NCBI GenBank assembly: GCA_041486365.1
Contig: JBGPLH010000233.1
Coordinates: 1-5,539, forward strand
Length of the DNA stretch: 5,539 nucleotides
Direction: 5' to 3'
Origin: JBGPLH01 sp041486365 [NCBI: Thermodesulfobacteriota bacterium]
GTDB lineage: Bacteria > JAUYMQ01
Shown here in pieces: positions 1 through 4,747 of the stretch (position 1 is the stretch's first letter; every line of letters begins with the position of its first letter). Both the position numbers and the translations under genes were made by a program. The notes under the pieces are model-generated. The model was not told the origin of the DNA and made no database searches. It worked only from the letters and a program-made list of their open reading frames with translations.

Positions 1-1416
1 CAGCACCCGCTCGGCCTCGGTCATCGCCAGGCCGCAGGTCGGCTTGGCCGGGCAGGCCATCGACAGCCGGCGCGCCGAGGGCACGCTGCCGGGGACCGGA
101 ACGCCGTGCTCGGCCAGGAGCCGGTCGACGTCGCCGCGGCGCTTCTCGGGGACGTTGCATAGCAGCAGATCCTGCTGGGGCGTGATCCGAACGGTGAGCC
201 CGAGCTCGTCGACGAGCCTGCGCACGGCGGTGCGCGTCCGGATCTCCGGCGTGTCCCGGAGGCGGCCGTTCTCCACGCTGATCCCGCGGTAGAAGAGCCC
301 GTCCCCGACCTGCGGTCGCCACTCGAGGTGCAGGGACAGGGGCCCGAGGGGCTGGGGCGCGGTCTCCTCGAGCCGGATACCGAAGCGGTCCCGCAACTGC
401 GCGATCACGTTCTCCCGGCCGAGACGCCGGATCGTGTACTTCCACCGGGCCATGCGCCGGTCCTTCCGCTCGCCCTTCTCCTTCTGGAGGGTCACGATCG
501 CGCGGCACGCGTCGACCACCTGGTCGCGCCCGATCCGGCCGAGGTGCAGAGCGAGATGCGCGGTCGTGCCCGCCACGTTGTGCGTGAAGCCGAGGCCGCC
601 GCCGCTCCAGAGATCGTAGGACGCTCCCCTTCCGCCGTTCACGATGGGCACCAGGGCGACGTCGTTCGTGAGGATGTCGACGCAATTGTCGCCGGCCGGC
701 GCGATGCCGATCTTGAACTTCCGGGGGAGGTAGTGCTTTCCGTAGATCGGCTCGTCGCTGTTCAAGGGGACGAGCGTCTTCCCCTCGTCGTCGGTCTGGA
801 AGATCTGGAAATATGCGCTGCTGCGAGGGGCCAGCTCCTCGGCGATGGCGTGGGCCAGCGCGTGGGCGCCGAAGGACAGGTCACGGTCGAGCCCGTCCAC
901 GGGGCAGCACATGACGTTCCGGTTCACGTCGCCGCAGGCGCCGAGCGTGGCCTGCGGGCGGTAGCCGCGGTTCAGGTGGCGGACGAGAGGTCCCAGGCTC
1001 TTGCCACGGACGTAATGGAGCTGGATCCCCTGCCGGGAGGTGAAGCGGAGCGTACCGTCGCAGAACCGATCGGAGGCGTCGTTGATGGCCCGCCACTGCG
1101 TCGCCGAGAGATCGCCCCCGCCCGGGTTCTTCAGCCGCACCATGAAGATGTGGTCGCCGTCCCGCTTTCCCCCCGCGCTCCGCTCCTGCTGCTTGTAGAT
1201 CCCGAAAAACTTCGAGAGCTCCTTCGCCTCGTTGCCGATGGTCTCCGCCTCGCCGCGCGCCATCGCGTCGATCTCGGAGCGGAAGGAGTGCTTCTCCTTG
1301 CCTGCGACCCAGAAGAGCCCCTCGCTCTCGACCTTGAGGCGCTCGTTCTTGGACATCTGATCGACCGTGGCCGTCTCGAGGGAAAGGACCGGCGGCGGGC
1401 TCTTGACGTCGGGCAT
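1..1416 (-). CDS. sir: Assimilatory sulfite reductase, siroheme/4Fe-4S hemoprotein, ferredoxin-type (C-terminus off the left edge)
   Basis: The enzyme reduces sulfite to sulfide with six electrons in the cytoplasm. The frame reads 472 codons without a stop to the left edge. Residues resembling the anion-binding site are visible: Arg94 (FMVRLKNPGG), Arg128 (RFTSRQGIQLH) and Lys233/Lys235 (LPRKFKIGIAP), matching Arg83, Arg153, Lys215 and Lys217 of E. coli CysI. GACGDVNRNVM (159-169) is the sulfite/nitrite reductase signature region and looks like plant and cyanobacterial ferredoxin enzymes. The first cluster cysteine pair is Cys455-x5-Cys461 (ACPAKPTCGLAMTEAER). The second pair (Cys-x3-Cys) must lie in roughly the last 100-150 residues, off the window. 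The ATG at 1416 is the only standard in-frame start after an upstream TGA near 1564, and GAGGA lies 7 nt before it. Sulfite rather than nitrite specificity is inferred from the CPAKPTCGLA motif. The electron donor is not visible. It is separated from the ACAD genes by a terminator. Confidence 0.9.
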   Translation of the reverse strand, partial: MPDVKSPPPVLSLETATVDQMSKNERLKVESEGLFWVAGKEKHSFRSEIDAMARGEAETIGNEAKELSKFFGIYKQQERSAGGKRDGDHIFMVRLKNPGGGDLSATQWRAINDASDRFCDGTLRFTSRQGIQLHYVRGKSLGPLVRHLNRGYRPQATLGACGDVNRNVMCCPVDGLDRDLSFGAHALAHAIAEELAPRSSAYFQIFQTDDEGKTLVPLNSDEPIYGKHYLPRKFKIGIAPAGDNCVDILTNDVALVPIVNGGRGASYDLWSGGGLGFTHNVAGTTAHLALHLGRIGRDQVVDACRAIVTLQKEKGERKDRRMARWKYTIRRLGRENVIAQLRDRFGIRLEETAPQPLGPLSLHLEWRPQVGDGLFYRGISVENGRLRDTPEIRTRTAVRRLVDELGLTVRITPQQDLLLCNVPEKRRGDVDRLLAEHGVPVPGSVPSARRLSMACPAKPTCGLAMTEAERVL

Positions 1417-1423
1417 GGGGAGG

Positions 1424-1428
1424 TCCTC
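1424..1428 (-). promoter_or_regulatory. Shine-Dalgarno site of the sulfite reductase gene
   Basis: GAGGA on the minus strand, 7 nt before the ATG at 1416. It supports this start, since the frame has no other ATG, GTG or TTG between here and the upstream stop. Confidence 0.6.
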
Positions 1429-1461
1429 GAGGGGATCGAACGATGGTGCTTGGCGGGGAGT

Positions 1462-1483
1462 GCGCCATCCGATGGAATGGCGC
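1462..1483 (-). promoter_or_regulatory. Inverted repeat / hairpin in the sulfite reductase leader
   Basis: On the minus strand GCGCCAT and ATGGCGC form a perfect 7-bp inverted repeat. A G-U pair and a C-G pair could extend the stem to 9 bp around a 4-nt CATC loop. It lies 46-67 nt before the start codon and has no following T-run, so it is not an intrinsic terminator. It could be an operator or an mRNA leader hairpin. No SAM-I riboswitch core is recognisable nearby. Confidence 0.4.
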
Positions 1484-1509
1484 CGGGTAATCCCGTCCCT
1501 GGCGTAGAG

Positions 1510-1538
1510 ATTATCGGGAACAAGACGGGACTGCCAGA
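1510..1538 (-). promoter_or_regulatory. Weak promoter candidate for the sulfite reductase gene
   Basis: GATAAT (1510-1515, minus strand) matches the -10 consensus at 5 of 6 bases, in the AT-richer part of the gap. The hexamer 17 nt upstream (TCTGGC, 1533-1538) is a poor -35, so an activator or another sigma factor may be involved. If used, the transcript would begin near 1503 and carry the 1462-1483 hairpin. The terminator just upstream implies a promoter somewhere in this gap. Confidence 0.22.
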
Positions 1539-1627
1539 GAGTTCTACGGCATGACCGGCGGTTTCATGGTGAAGGAATTACGGCTTTAAAGTAGGAAATG
1601 AATCCGTGGTGCCATTGCGAGGATTAG

Positions 1628-1654
1628 AAAAGGCGGGTTCGCAGGTCCCCCGCC
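1628..1654 (-). terminator. Rho-independent terminator of the acyl-CoA dehydrogenase operon
   Basis: On the minus strand a perfect 6-bp GC stem, GGCGGG/CCCGCC (1649-1654 with 1632-1637), closes an 11-nt loop and is followed directly by TTTTCT. It begins about 20 nt after the TAG of the gene ending at 1674. It should end the ACAD transcript and insulate the sulfite reductase gene, which lies downstream in the same direction. Confidence 0.75.
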
Positions 1655-1673
1655 CCGGAAGATCAGTCCTTCC

Positions 1674-2819
1674 CTAGAGGCCGATTCCCCGTGCGACCCT
1701 CTCCCGGTGGAACTTCCCGTCGCCAAAGGTGAGCTCGGTCGTCTTGGCGCGCTTGAAGTAGAGATGGAGGTCGTGCTCCCAGGTGAACCCGATCCCGCCG
1801 TGGAGCTGGATGCTCCGGGCGGCAATCCGGTAGCCCGCCTCGCCCGCGTAGGCCTTCGCCGTGGAAACCGCGACGTCCGCGTCCTTCGCCTTCGTGTCCA
1901 GCGCCCAGGCCGCGTAGTAGACGGCCGACTTCGCCGACTCGAGCTCCAGCAGCATTTCGGCGCAGGGATGCTTGATCGCCTGGAACGTGCCGATGGGCTT
2001 CCCGAACTGAACGCGCGTCTTCGCGTAGTCGACGGTCATCTCGAGGCACTTCTGGGAAAGGCCCACCTGTTCGGCGGCCAGCGCGAGGTTCGCGCGCTGG
2101 AGCACGCGCTCGATCACCGGCCAGCCGCCATCGAGCTTCCCGAGCAGCGCGTCCTTGCCGAGCTTCACCCTGCGAAGGCGCACCTCCGCCACGCGCCGTG
2201 TCCCGTCCACCGCCTTGAGCGGCGTGATCGTGACGCCCGGCGCGTTCGCGTTCACGAGAAAGAGGGAGATCGCCTTCTCCGCCGGGCCGGTCGCGCGCGT
2301 CCGGGCGGCGACGACGAGGAGGTCCGCGCCATGGGCGCCGTGCACGAAAGCCTTCACGCCGTCGAGCACGAAGTTCTCCTTCTTGCGATCACCCAGGGCC
2401 TTCGTCGTGATCCCCGCCGCGTCCAGCCGCTGGTCCGGCTCGGTGAGCGCGAGAGCGCCCCGCGTCCGGCCCGACACGATCCCCGGCAGGAGCTTTCCGC
2501 GCTGCGCCGAGCTGCCGCCGAGGAGAATCGCCGAGCCCGCGAGGATCACCGCAGGCAGGAAGGGGGAGGGTAGAAGCGCCCGCCCCATCTCCTCCAGGAC
2601 GACCACGAGGTCCACCATGCCGAGCCCGAGACCCCCGCAAGCTTCCGGGAAGATCAGCCCGGTCCACCCCATCTCGGCGATCTTCGCCCACATGTCGGGG
2701 GAGTAGCCGAGATCATCCTCGAGCATCTTCCTGACGAACGTCGTGGGGCACTCCTTGTCGAAGAAGCTCCGCGCGGAGCTGCGGAGCATTTCCTGCTCTT
2801 CGCTGAAGCCGAAGTCCAT
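1674..2819 (-). CDS. Acyl-CoA dehydrogenase family protein, FAD-contacting subunit without a recognisable catalytic Glu
   Basis: A 381-residue protein of normal ACAD length, predicted to act with its neighbour in alpha,beta-oxidation of an acyl-CoA thioester. The N-terminal helical domain (about 1-115) includes GWTGLIFPEACGGLGLG. The beta domain contains LALTEPD (123-129), a degraded form of the usual TEPxAGSD. The C-terminal helical domain has RVQFGKPIGTFQAIKH (269-284) and QLHGGIGFTWEHD (338-350), the usual flavin-contact motifs. Against MCAD, position Thr255 (the IVD/LCAD base site) falls on Ala243. MCAD Glu376 falls near Phe365 in TELTFGDGK, with the nearest Glu at 362. Both base positions therefore appear lost. 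The ATG at 2819 is chosen because the protein then starts with MDFGFSEEQ, parallel to MDFNLSPQEE of the partner, and GAGGGG lies 6 nt upstream. A longer in-frame version from 2975 would only translate repeat sequence. Substrate unknown. Confidence 0.9.
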   Translation of the reverse strand: MDFGFSEEQEMLRSSARSFFDKECPTTFVRKMLEDDLGYSPDMWAKIAEMGWTGLIFPEACGGLGLGMVDLVVVLEEMGRALLPSPFLPAVILAGSAILLGGSSAQRGKLLPGIVSGRTRGALALTEPDQRLDAAGITTKALGDRKKENFVLDGVKAFVHGAHGADLLVVAARTRATGPAEKAISLFLVNANAPGVTITPLKAVDGTRRVAEVRLRRVKLGKDALLGKLDGGWPVIERVLQRANLALAAEQVGLSQKCLEMTVDYAKTRVQFGKPIGTFQAIKHPCAEMLLELESAKSAVYYAAWALDTKAKDADVAVSTAKAYAGEAGYRIAARSIQLHGGIGFTWEHDLHLYFKRAKTTELTFGDGKFHRERVARGIGL

Positions 2820-2825
2820 GCAAGT

Positions 2826-2831
2826 CCCCTC
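2826..2831 (-). promoter_or_regulatory. Shine-Dalgarno site deciding the start of the second ACAD gene
   Basis: GAGGGG on the minus strand with a 6-nt spacer to the ATG at 2819. It favours this start over the open frame reaching 2975, whose extra 52 codons lie in repetitive spacer DNA and encode no ACAD-like residues. Confidence 0.6.
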
Positions 2832-2851
2832 GTGATCGCCAGGTGCGGGCA

Positions 2852-2876
2852 GGCTCGGCAGGAGCCTCGCCCTCCC
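2852..2876. repeat. Intergenic direct repeat, copy 1 (REP-like)
   Basis: A 25-bp unit starting GGCTCGGCAGGAGCC and ending CTCGCCCTCCC. It matches the copy at 2927-2951 at 23 of 25 positions (75-bp offset, same orientation). GGCTC and GAGCC form a 5-bp inverted repeat around GGCAG. From memory, units of this type (minus strand GGGAGGGCGAGG...) are dispersed in several GC-rich genomes, but this was not searched. Confidence 0.65.
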
Positions 2877-2885
2877 AAGCGGAAG

Positions 2886-2929
2886 GGCGCTTCGCGCCGA
2901 TACCATGGGAATGCCGCCCTTCGGGCGGC
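2886..2929. repeat. Two short hairpins with identical 3-nt loops between the repeat copies
   Basis: GGCGC-TTC-GCGCC (2886-2898) and GCCGCCC-TTC-GGGCGGC (2913-2929) are perfect stems of 5 and 7 bp sharing the TTC loop (GAA in the operon mRNA). The larger one overlaps the first bases of repeat copy 2, so it and the internal copy-2 stem cannot form together. No T-run follows, so neither is a good intrinsic terminator. They may be part of one composite REP-like element. Confidence 0.55.
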
Positions 2930-2951
2930 TCGGCGGGAACCTCGCCCTCCC
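2927..2951. repeat. Intergenic direct repeat, copy 2 (REP-like)
   Basis: Second copy of the 25-bp unit, starting GGCTCGGCGGGAACC. It differs from copy 1 at 2935 (G for A) and 2939 (A for G). In minus-strand RNA the change at 2939 turns a G-C pair of the internal stem into a G-U pair (GGUUC with GAGCC), so the fold is retained. Confidence 0.65.
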
Positions 2952-2978
2952 CATGGAGGCCGAAGTCCGCGGCACGTC

Positions 2979-4166
2979 CTATCCGCGCGGCATCCCCAGC
3001 ACGCGCTCGGAGATGATGTTCTTCTGGATCTCGCTGGTGCCCGCCTCGATCGTGTTCCCGCGGGAGCGGAGGAAATGGTACAGCCAGAACCCGTCGTCCT
3101 CGGCGTAGCGCGAACCCGCCTCGAGCAGCGCCCTGGGCCCCAGAATCTCGACCGCCAGCTCCTCCATCCGCTGGTTCAGCTCGCTCCAGAAGAGCTTGCC
3201 GATCGAGCCTTCCGGTCCCGGCTCCCCCTTGAGCATCTTGGTGAGCGAGCGGTAGCCGTTGAGCTTCAGGATCTCGACGTCCATGTGCGCCTGGGCCAGC
3301 TTCTGCCGGATCAGCGGGTCCTCGGTGACGGGGCGGCCGTCGCGCACGGTCCTCTTCGCCTTCGCGAGCAGCGCGTCCAGGAGCATCTTGAATCGCACCT
3401 GGACCGCGATGGCGAGGGTGCCGCGCTCGTGCATCAATGTCGTGATCGCCACGTGCCAGCCGTTGTTGATCCCGCCGATCACGTTCTCCACGGGCACGCG
3501 CACGTTCTCGAAGAACATCTCGTTGAATTCGGGGTCGCCGGTGATCTGCACGAGGGGGCGGACCGTGATCCCCGGGGTGTGCATGTCCACGAGAAGGTAG
3601 GTGATGCCGGCGTGCTTGGCGGCCCCCGAGTCGGTCCGCACGAGCAGGATGCACCACTCCGCGGCGTGGGCGAAGCTCGTCCAGACCTTCTGCCCGTTCA
3701 CGACGAAGTGATCGCCGTCGCGCTCGGCGCGCATCTGGAGGTTGGCGAGGTCGCTGCCTGCGTTGGGCTCGCTGAAGCCCTGGCACCAGATCTCCTCCGC
3801 GGAGAGGATCTTCGAGAGGTAGCGCTTCTTCTGCTCCTCGGTGCCGTGAGCGATGATCGTCGGGCCGGCCATGCCGACGCCGATCACGTTCACGTGCTCG
3901 GGGGCCCGGGCCCGGGCCATCTCCTCGTTGAAGATCACCTGCTCCATGAGCGTGGCCCCGCGGCCGCCGTACTCGGAGGGCCAGGAGATCCCGGCCCAGC
4001 CCCCCTCGTGCATCTTCTTGGCCCATTCCTTGAGGAACCGGATGTACTGCGCGTCCGTGCGCGTGGCGCCGCGCTTGCTCTCCCAGCCCTTCGGGACGTG
4101 CTTCTTGAGCCAGGCGCGCAGCTCGTCCCTGAAGGTCTCTTCCTGCGGTGACAGGTTGAAATCCAT
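2979..4166 (-). CDS. Acyl-CoA dehydrogenase family protein, catalytic-base subunit (FadE26/ChsE4-like type)
   Basis: A 395-residue ACAD, first gene of the minus-strand pair. The N-terminal helical domain runs to about residue 125 (GGWAGISWPSEYGGRGAT at 55-72). The beta domain carries CQGFSEPNAGSDL (128-140) and NGQKVWTSFAHAAEW (157-171), the classic ACAD signature 1 region. The C-terminal helical domain ends in IEAGTSEIQKNIISERVLGMPR (373-394). Glu247 in HERGTLAIA aligns with the base Glu254 of isovaleryl-CoA and Glu261 of long-chain acyl-CoA dehydrogenase. The MCAD Glu376 position falls on Ala375. The usual RxxFG flavin motif is absent and GRPVTEDPLIRQKL (277-290) stands there. The adjacent gene supplies the missing flavin motif, which suggests a heteromer. 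The ATG at 4166 has AGGAG 6 nt upstream; 19 further in-frame codons upstream look non-conserved. The substrate is unknown: steroid side chain, branched or aromatic acyl-CoA are options by analogy only. Confidence 0.92.
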   Translation of the reverse strand: MDFNLSPQEETFRDELRAWLKKHVPKGWESKRGATRTDAQYIRFLKEWAKKMHEGGWAGISWPSEYGGRGATLMEQVIFNEEMARARAPEHVNVIGVGMAGPTIIAHGTEEQKKRYLSKILSAEEIWCQGFSEPNAGSDLANLQMRAERDGDHFVVNGQKVWTSFAHAAEWCILLVRTDSGAAKHAGITYLLVDMHTPGITVRPLVQITGDPEFNEMFFENVRVPVENVIGGINNGWHVAITTLMHERGTLAIAVQVRFKMLLDALLAKAKRTVRDGRPVTEDPLIRQKLAQAHMDVEILKLNGYRSLTKMLKGEPGPEGSIGKLFWSELNQRMEELAVEILGPRALLEAGSRYAEDDGFWLYHFLRSRGNTIEAGTSEIQKNIISERVLGMPRG

Positions 4167-4172
4167 GGATGG

Positions 4173-4177
4173 CTCCT
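4173..4177 (-). promoter_or_regulatory. Shine-Dalgarno site of the first ACAD gene
   Basis: AGGAG on the minus strand, 6 nt before the ATG at 4166. It selects the MDFNLSPQEE start over an in-frame ATG at 4223 that lies upstream of the proposed transcription start. Confidence 0.65.
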
Positions 4178-4191
4178 GGTAAAGACCCCTT

Positions 4192-4220
4192 CTCCTAACA
4201 AAGTGGCCGGAGGGCGTCAA
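4192..4220 (-). promoter_or_regulatory. Candidate sigma70-type promoter of the ACAD operon
   Basis: On the minus strand TTGACG (4215-4220, 5 of 6 to -35 consensus) is followed after 17 nt by TAGGAG (4192-4197, only 3 of 6 to -10). The transcript would start near 4185 and leave a short leader of about 19 nt containing the Shine-Dalgarno site. The -35 lies inside the palindrome at 4212-4227. Confidence 0.35.
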
Positions 4221-4227
4221 CACGCCC
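4212..4227. promoter_or_regulatory. 16-bp palindrome, possible operator in the divergent promoter region
   Basis: GGGCGT-CAAC-ACGCCC is a perfect 6-bp inverted repeat with a 4-bp centre. It overlaps the candidate -35 of the ACAD promoter and sits about 20 bp from the plus-strand -35, a position from which one regulator could act on both operons. It has no T-run on either side and so is not a terminator. It does not match an operator I recognise, and no regulator gene with a DNA-binding domain is in the window. Confidence 0.35.
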
Positions 4228-4246
4228 CGCCGCGCGAGGAGGAACC

Positions 4247-4274
4247 TTTGCGCGCGGGCCGGGGCGGGTATAAT
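4247..4274 (+). promoter_or_regulatory. Candidate promoter of the pseudo-receiver/crotonase operon
   Basis: A perfect TATAAT (4269-4274) stands out in very GC-rich DNA. The best hexamer upstream is TTTGCG (4247-4252) at 16 nt spacing, only 3 of 6 to -35. A transcript starting near 4281 would have a leader of about 70 nt, including the 4293-4318 hairpin. Confidence 0.45.
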
Positions 4275-4292
4275 GAGCCCGATTCAGATGAA

Positions 4293-4318
4293 GGCGCCGG
4301 CACGTCCCCGCCGGCGCC
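4293..4318 (+). promoter_or_regulatory. Strong hairpin in the leader of the pseudo-receiver gene
   Basis: GGCGCCGGC and GCCGGCGCC are perfect 9-bp complementary arms around the 8-nt loop ACGTCCCC. The stem is all G/C and lies downstream of the TATAAT and 20 nt before the Shine-Dalgarno GGAG. No T-run follows, so an intrinsic terminator is unlikely. It may stabilise the mRNA 5' end, affect translation or be a protein-binding palindrome. Confidence 0.5.
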
Positions 4319-4338
4319 CGCGGGAAGCCTCGAGCCCG

Positions 4339-4342
4339 GGAG
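4339..4342 (+). promoter_or_regulatory. Shine-Dalgarno site deciding the pseudo-receiver start
   Basis: GGAG with a 7-nt spacer to the ATG at 4350. An in-frame ATG at 4203 lies upstream of the likely promoter, and its 49 extra residues are low-complexity, so the shorter start is preferred. Confidence 0.6.
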
Positions 4343-4349
4343 ATCCGAC

Positions 4350-4727
4350 ATGTCCCTGTCCGCCGCGCCGGCGCGTGTGCTCACGCTGTGCGCCGACCTC
4401 TTCTTCACGATCGGGATCCAGAGAACGGCCGAAGGGCTCGGGCTCGCGGTCGATCGCGCCGAGGACCTCGACGACCTCGTGGAGAAGGTGAAGGCGCCGG
4501 GACCGGCGCTGGTGCTCCTGGAGCTCGATCAGTGGAAGCCCGGCACGGTGAAGCGTCTGCGCGACGCCCACGGCGAGGGCCTGAGAATCCTGGCCTTCGG
4601 ATCCCACGTGGATCGGGAGACGCGCGGCGCGGCCGAAGGGGAAGGATGCGACGCGGTCATGCCGCGATCGGCCTTCGCCAAGGACGTGGCGGGGCACCTG
4701 AGGAAGTGGACCCTGACGCCGGCCTGA
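4350..4727 (+). CDS. Small single-domain protein with a degenerate response-regulator receiver-like fold
   Basis: A 125-residue cytosolic protein without signal peptide or membrane segment. Its strand and helix order resembles a CheY-type receiver: VLTLCADLFF (10-19), ALVLLELDQW (53-62), RILAFGSHVD (79-88), CDAVMPRSAF (100-109), then a C-terminal helix. The key residues are not canonical. The strand-3 phosphoacceptor site reads LLELD, with Glu58 where Asp is expected (Asp60 is two residues on). The paired N-terminal acidic residues are reduced to Asp16, and the conserved Lys of strand 5 is Arg106. Phosphorylation is therefore doubtful. I recall similar stand-alone proteins with a GPHVD...PRSxF pattern in uncultivated and deltaproteobacterial genomes, but know no tested function. 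Its TGA overlaps a possible ATG of the crotonase gene (TGATG at 4725-4729), so the two are probably co-translated. Confidence 0.8.
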   Translation: MSLSAAPARVLTLCADLFFTIGIQRTAEGLGLAVDRAEDLDDLVEKVKAPGPALVLLELDQWKPGTVKRLRDAHGEGLRILAFGSHVDRETRGAAEGEGCDAVMPRSAFAKDVAGHLRKWTLTPA

Positions 4728-4734
4728 TGCCGGG

Positions 4735-4740
4735 GAAGGG
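4735..4740 (+). promoter_or_regulatory. Shine-Dalgarno site of the crotonase-family gene
   Basis: GAAGGG with a 7-nt spacer to the ATG at 4748. It favours MSYRHISL as the N-terminus. The in-frame ATG at 4727 overlaps the preceding stop and would add seven residues (MPGKGTT); reinitiation there is possible but it lacks its own clear site. Confidence 0.5.
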
Positions 4741-4747
4741 AACGACG

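Noticed and set aside
328-1554. A 408-codon plus-strand open frame
   Set aside because: It runs antisense to the sulfite reductase gene. Its translation is Arg/Val/Leu/Ala-rich without family motifs, while the minus-strand frame carries clear catalytic and cluster residues. It is a by-product of high GC.
2886-2929. Hairpins in the ACAD spacer as an internal intrinsic terminator
   Set aside because: Neither stem is followed by a T-run on the minus strand, and the real terminator with TTTTCT lies after the second gene.
2820-2975. N-terminal extension of the second ACAD protein to an ATG at 2975
   Set aside because: The 52 extra codons only translate the REP-like repeats and hairpins. The MDFGFSEEQ start has a good Shine-Dalgarno site and the normal ACAD N-terminus.
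2713-4026. A 437-codon minus-strand frame spanning both ACAD genes and suggesting a fusion
   Set aside because: It is a third frame that reads Arg/Gly/Ala-rich sequence across the spacer. Both real ACAD frames have intact starts, stops and motifs, so there is no fusion or frameshift.
2832-4151. A 439-codon plus-strand open frame
   Set aside because: It is antisense to the ACAD gene at 2979-4166 and is compositionally biased, with no recognisable domain or ribosome site. The same holds for the plus-strand frame at 1707-2573 opposite the other ACAD gene.
4203-4349. N-terminal extension of the pseudo-receiver to an ATG at 4203
   Set aside because: It lies upstream of the TATAAT candidate and spans the leader hairpin. 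It is low-complexity and the ATG at 4350 has its own GGAG.
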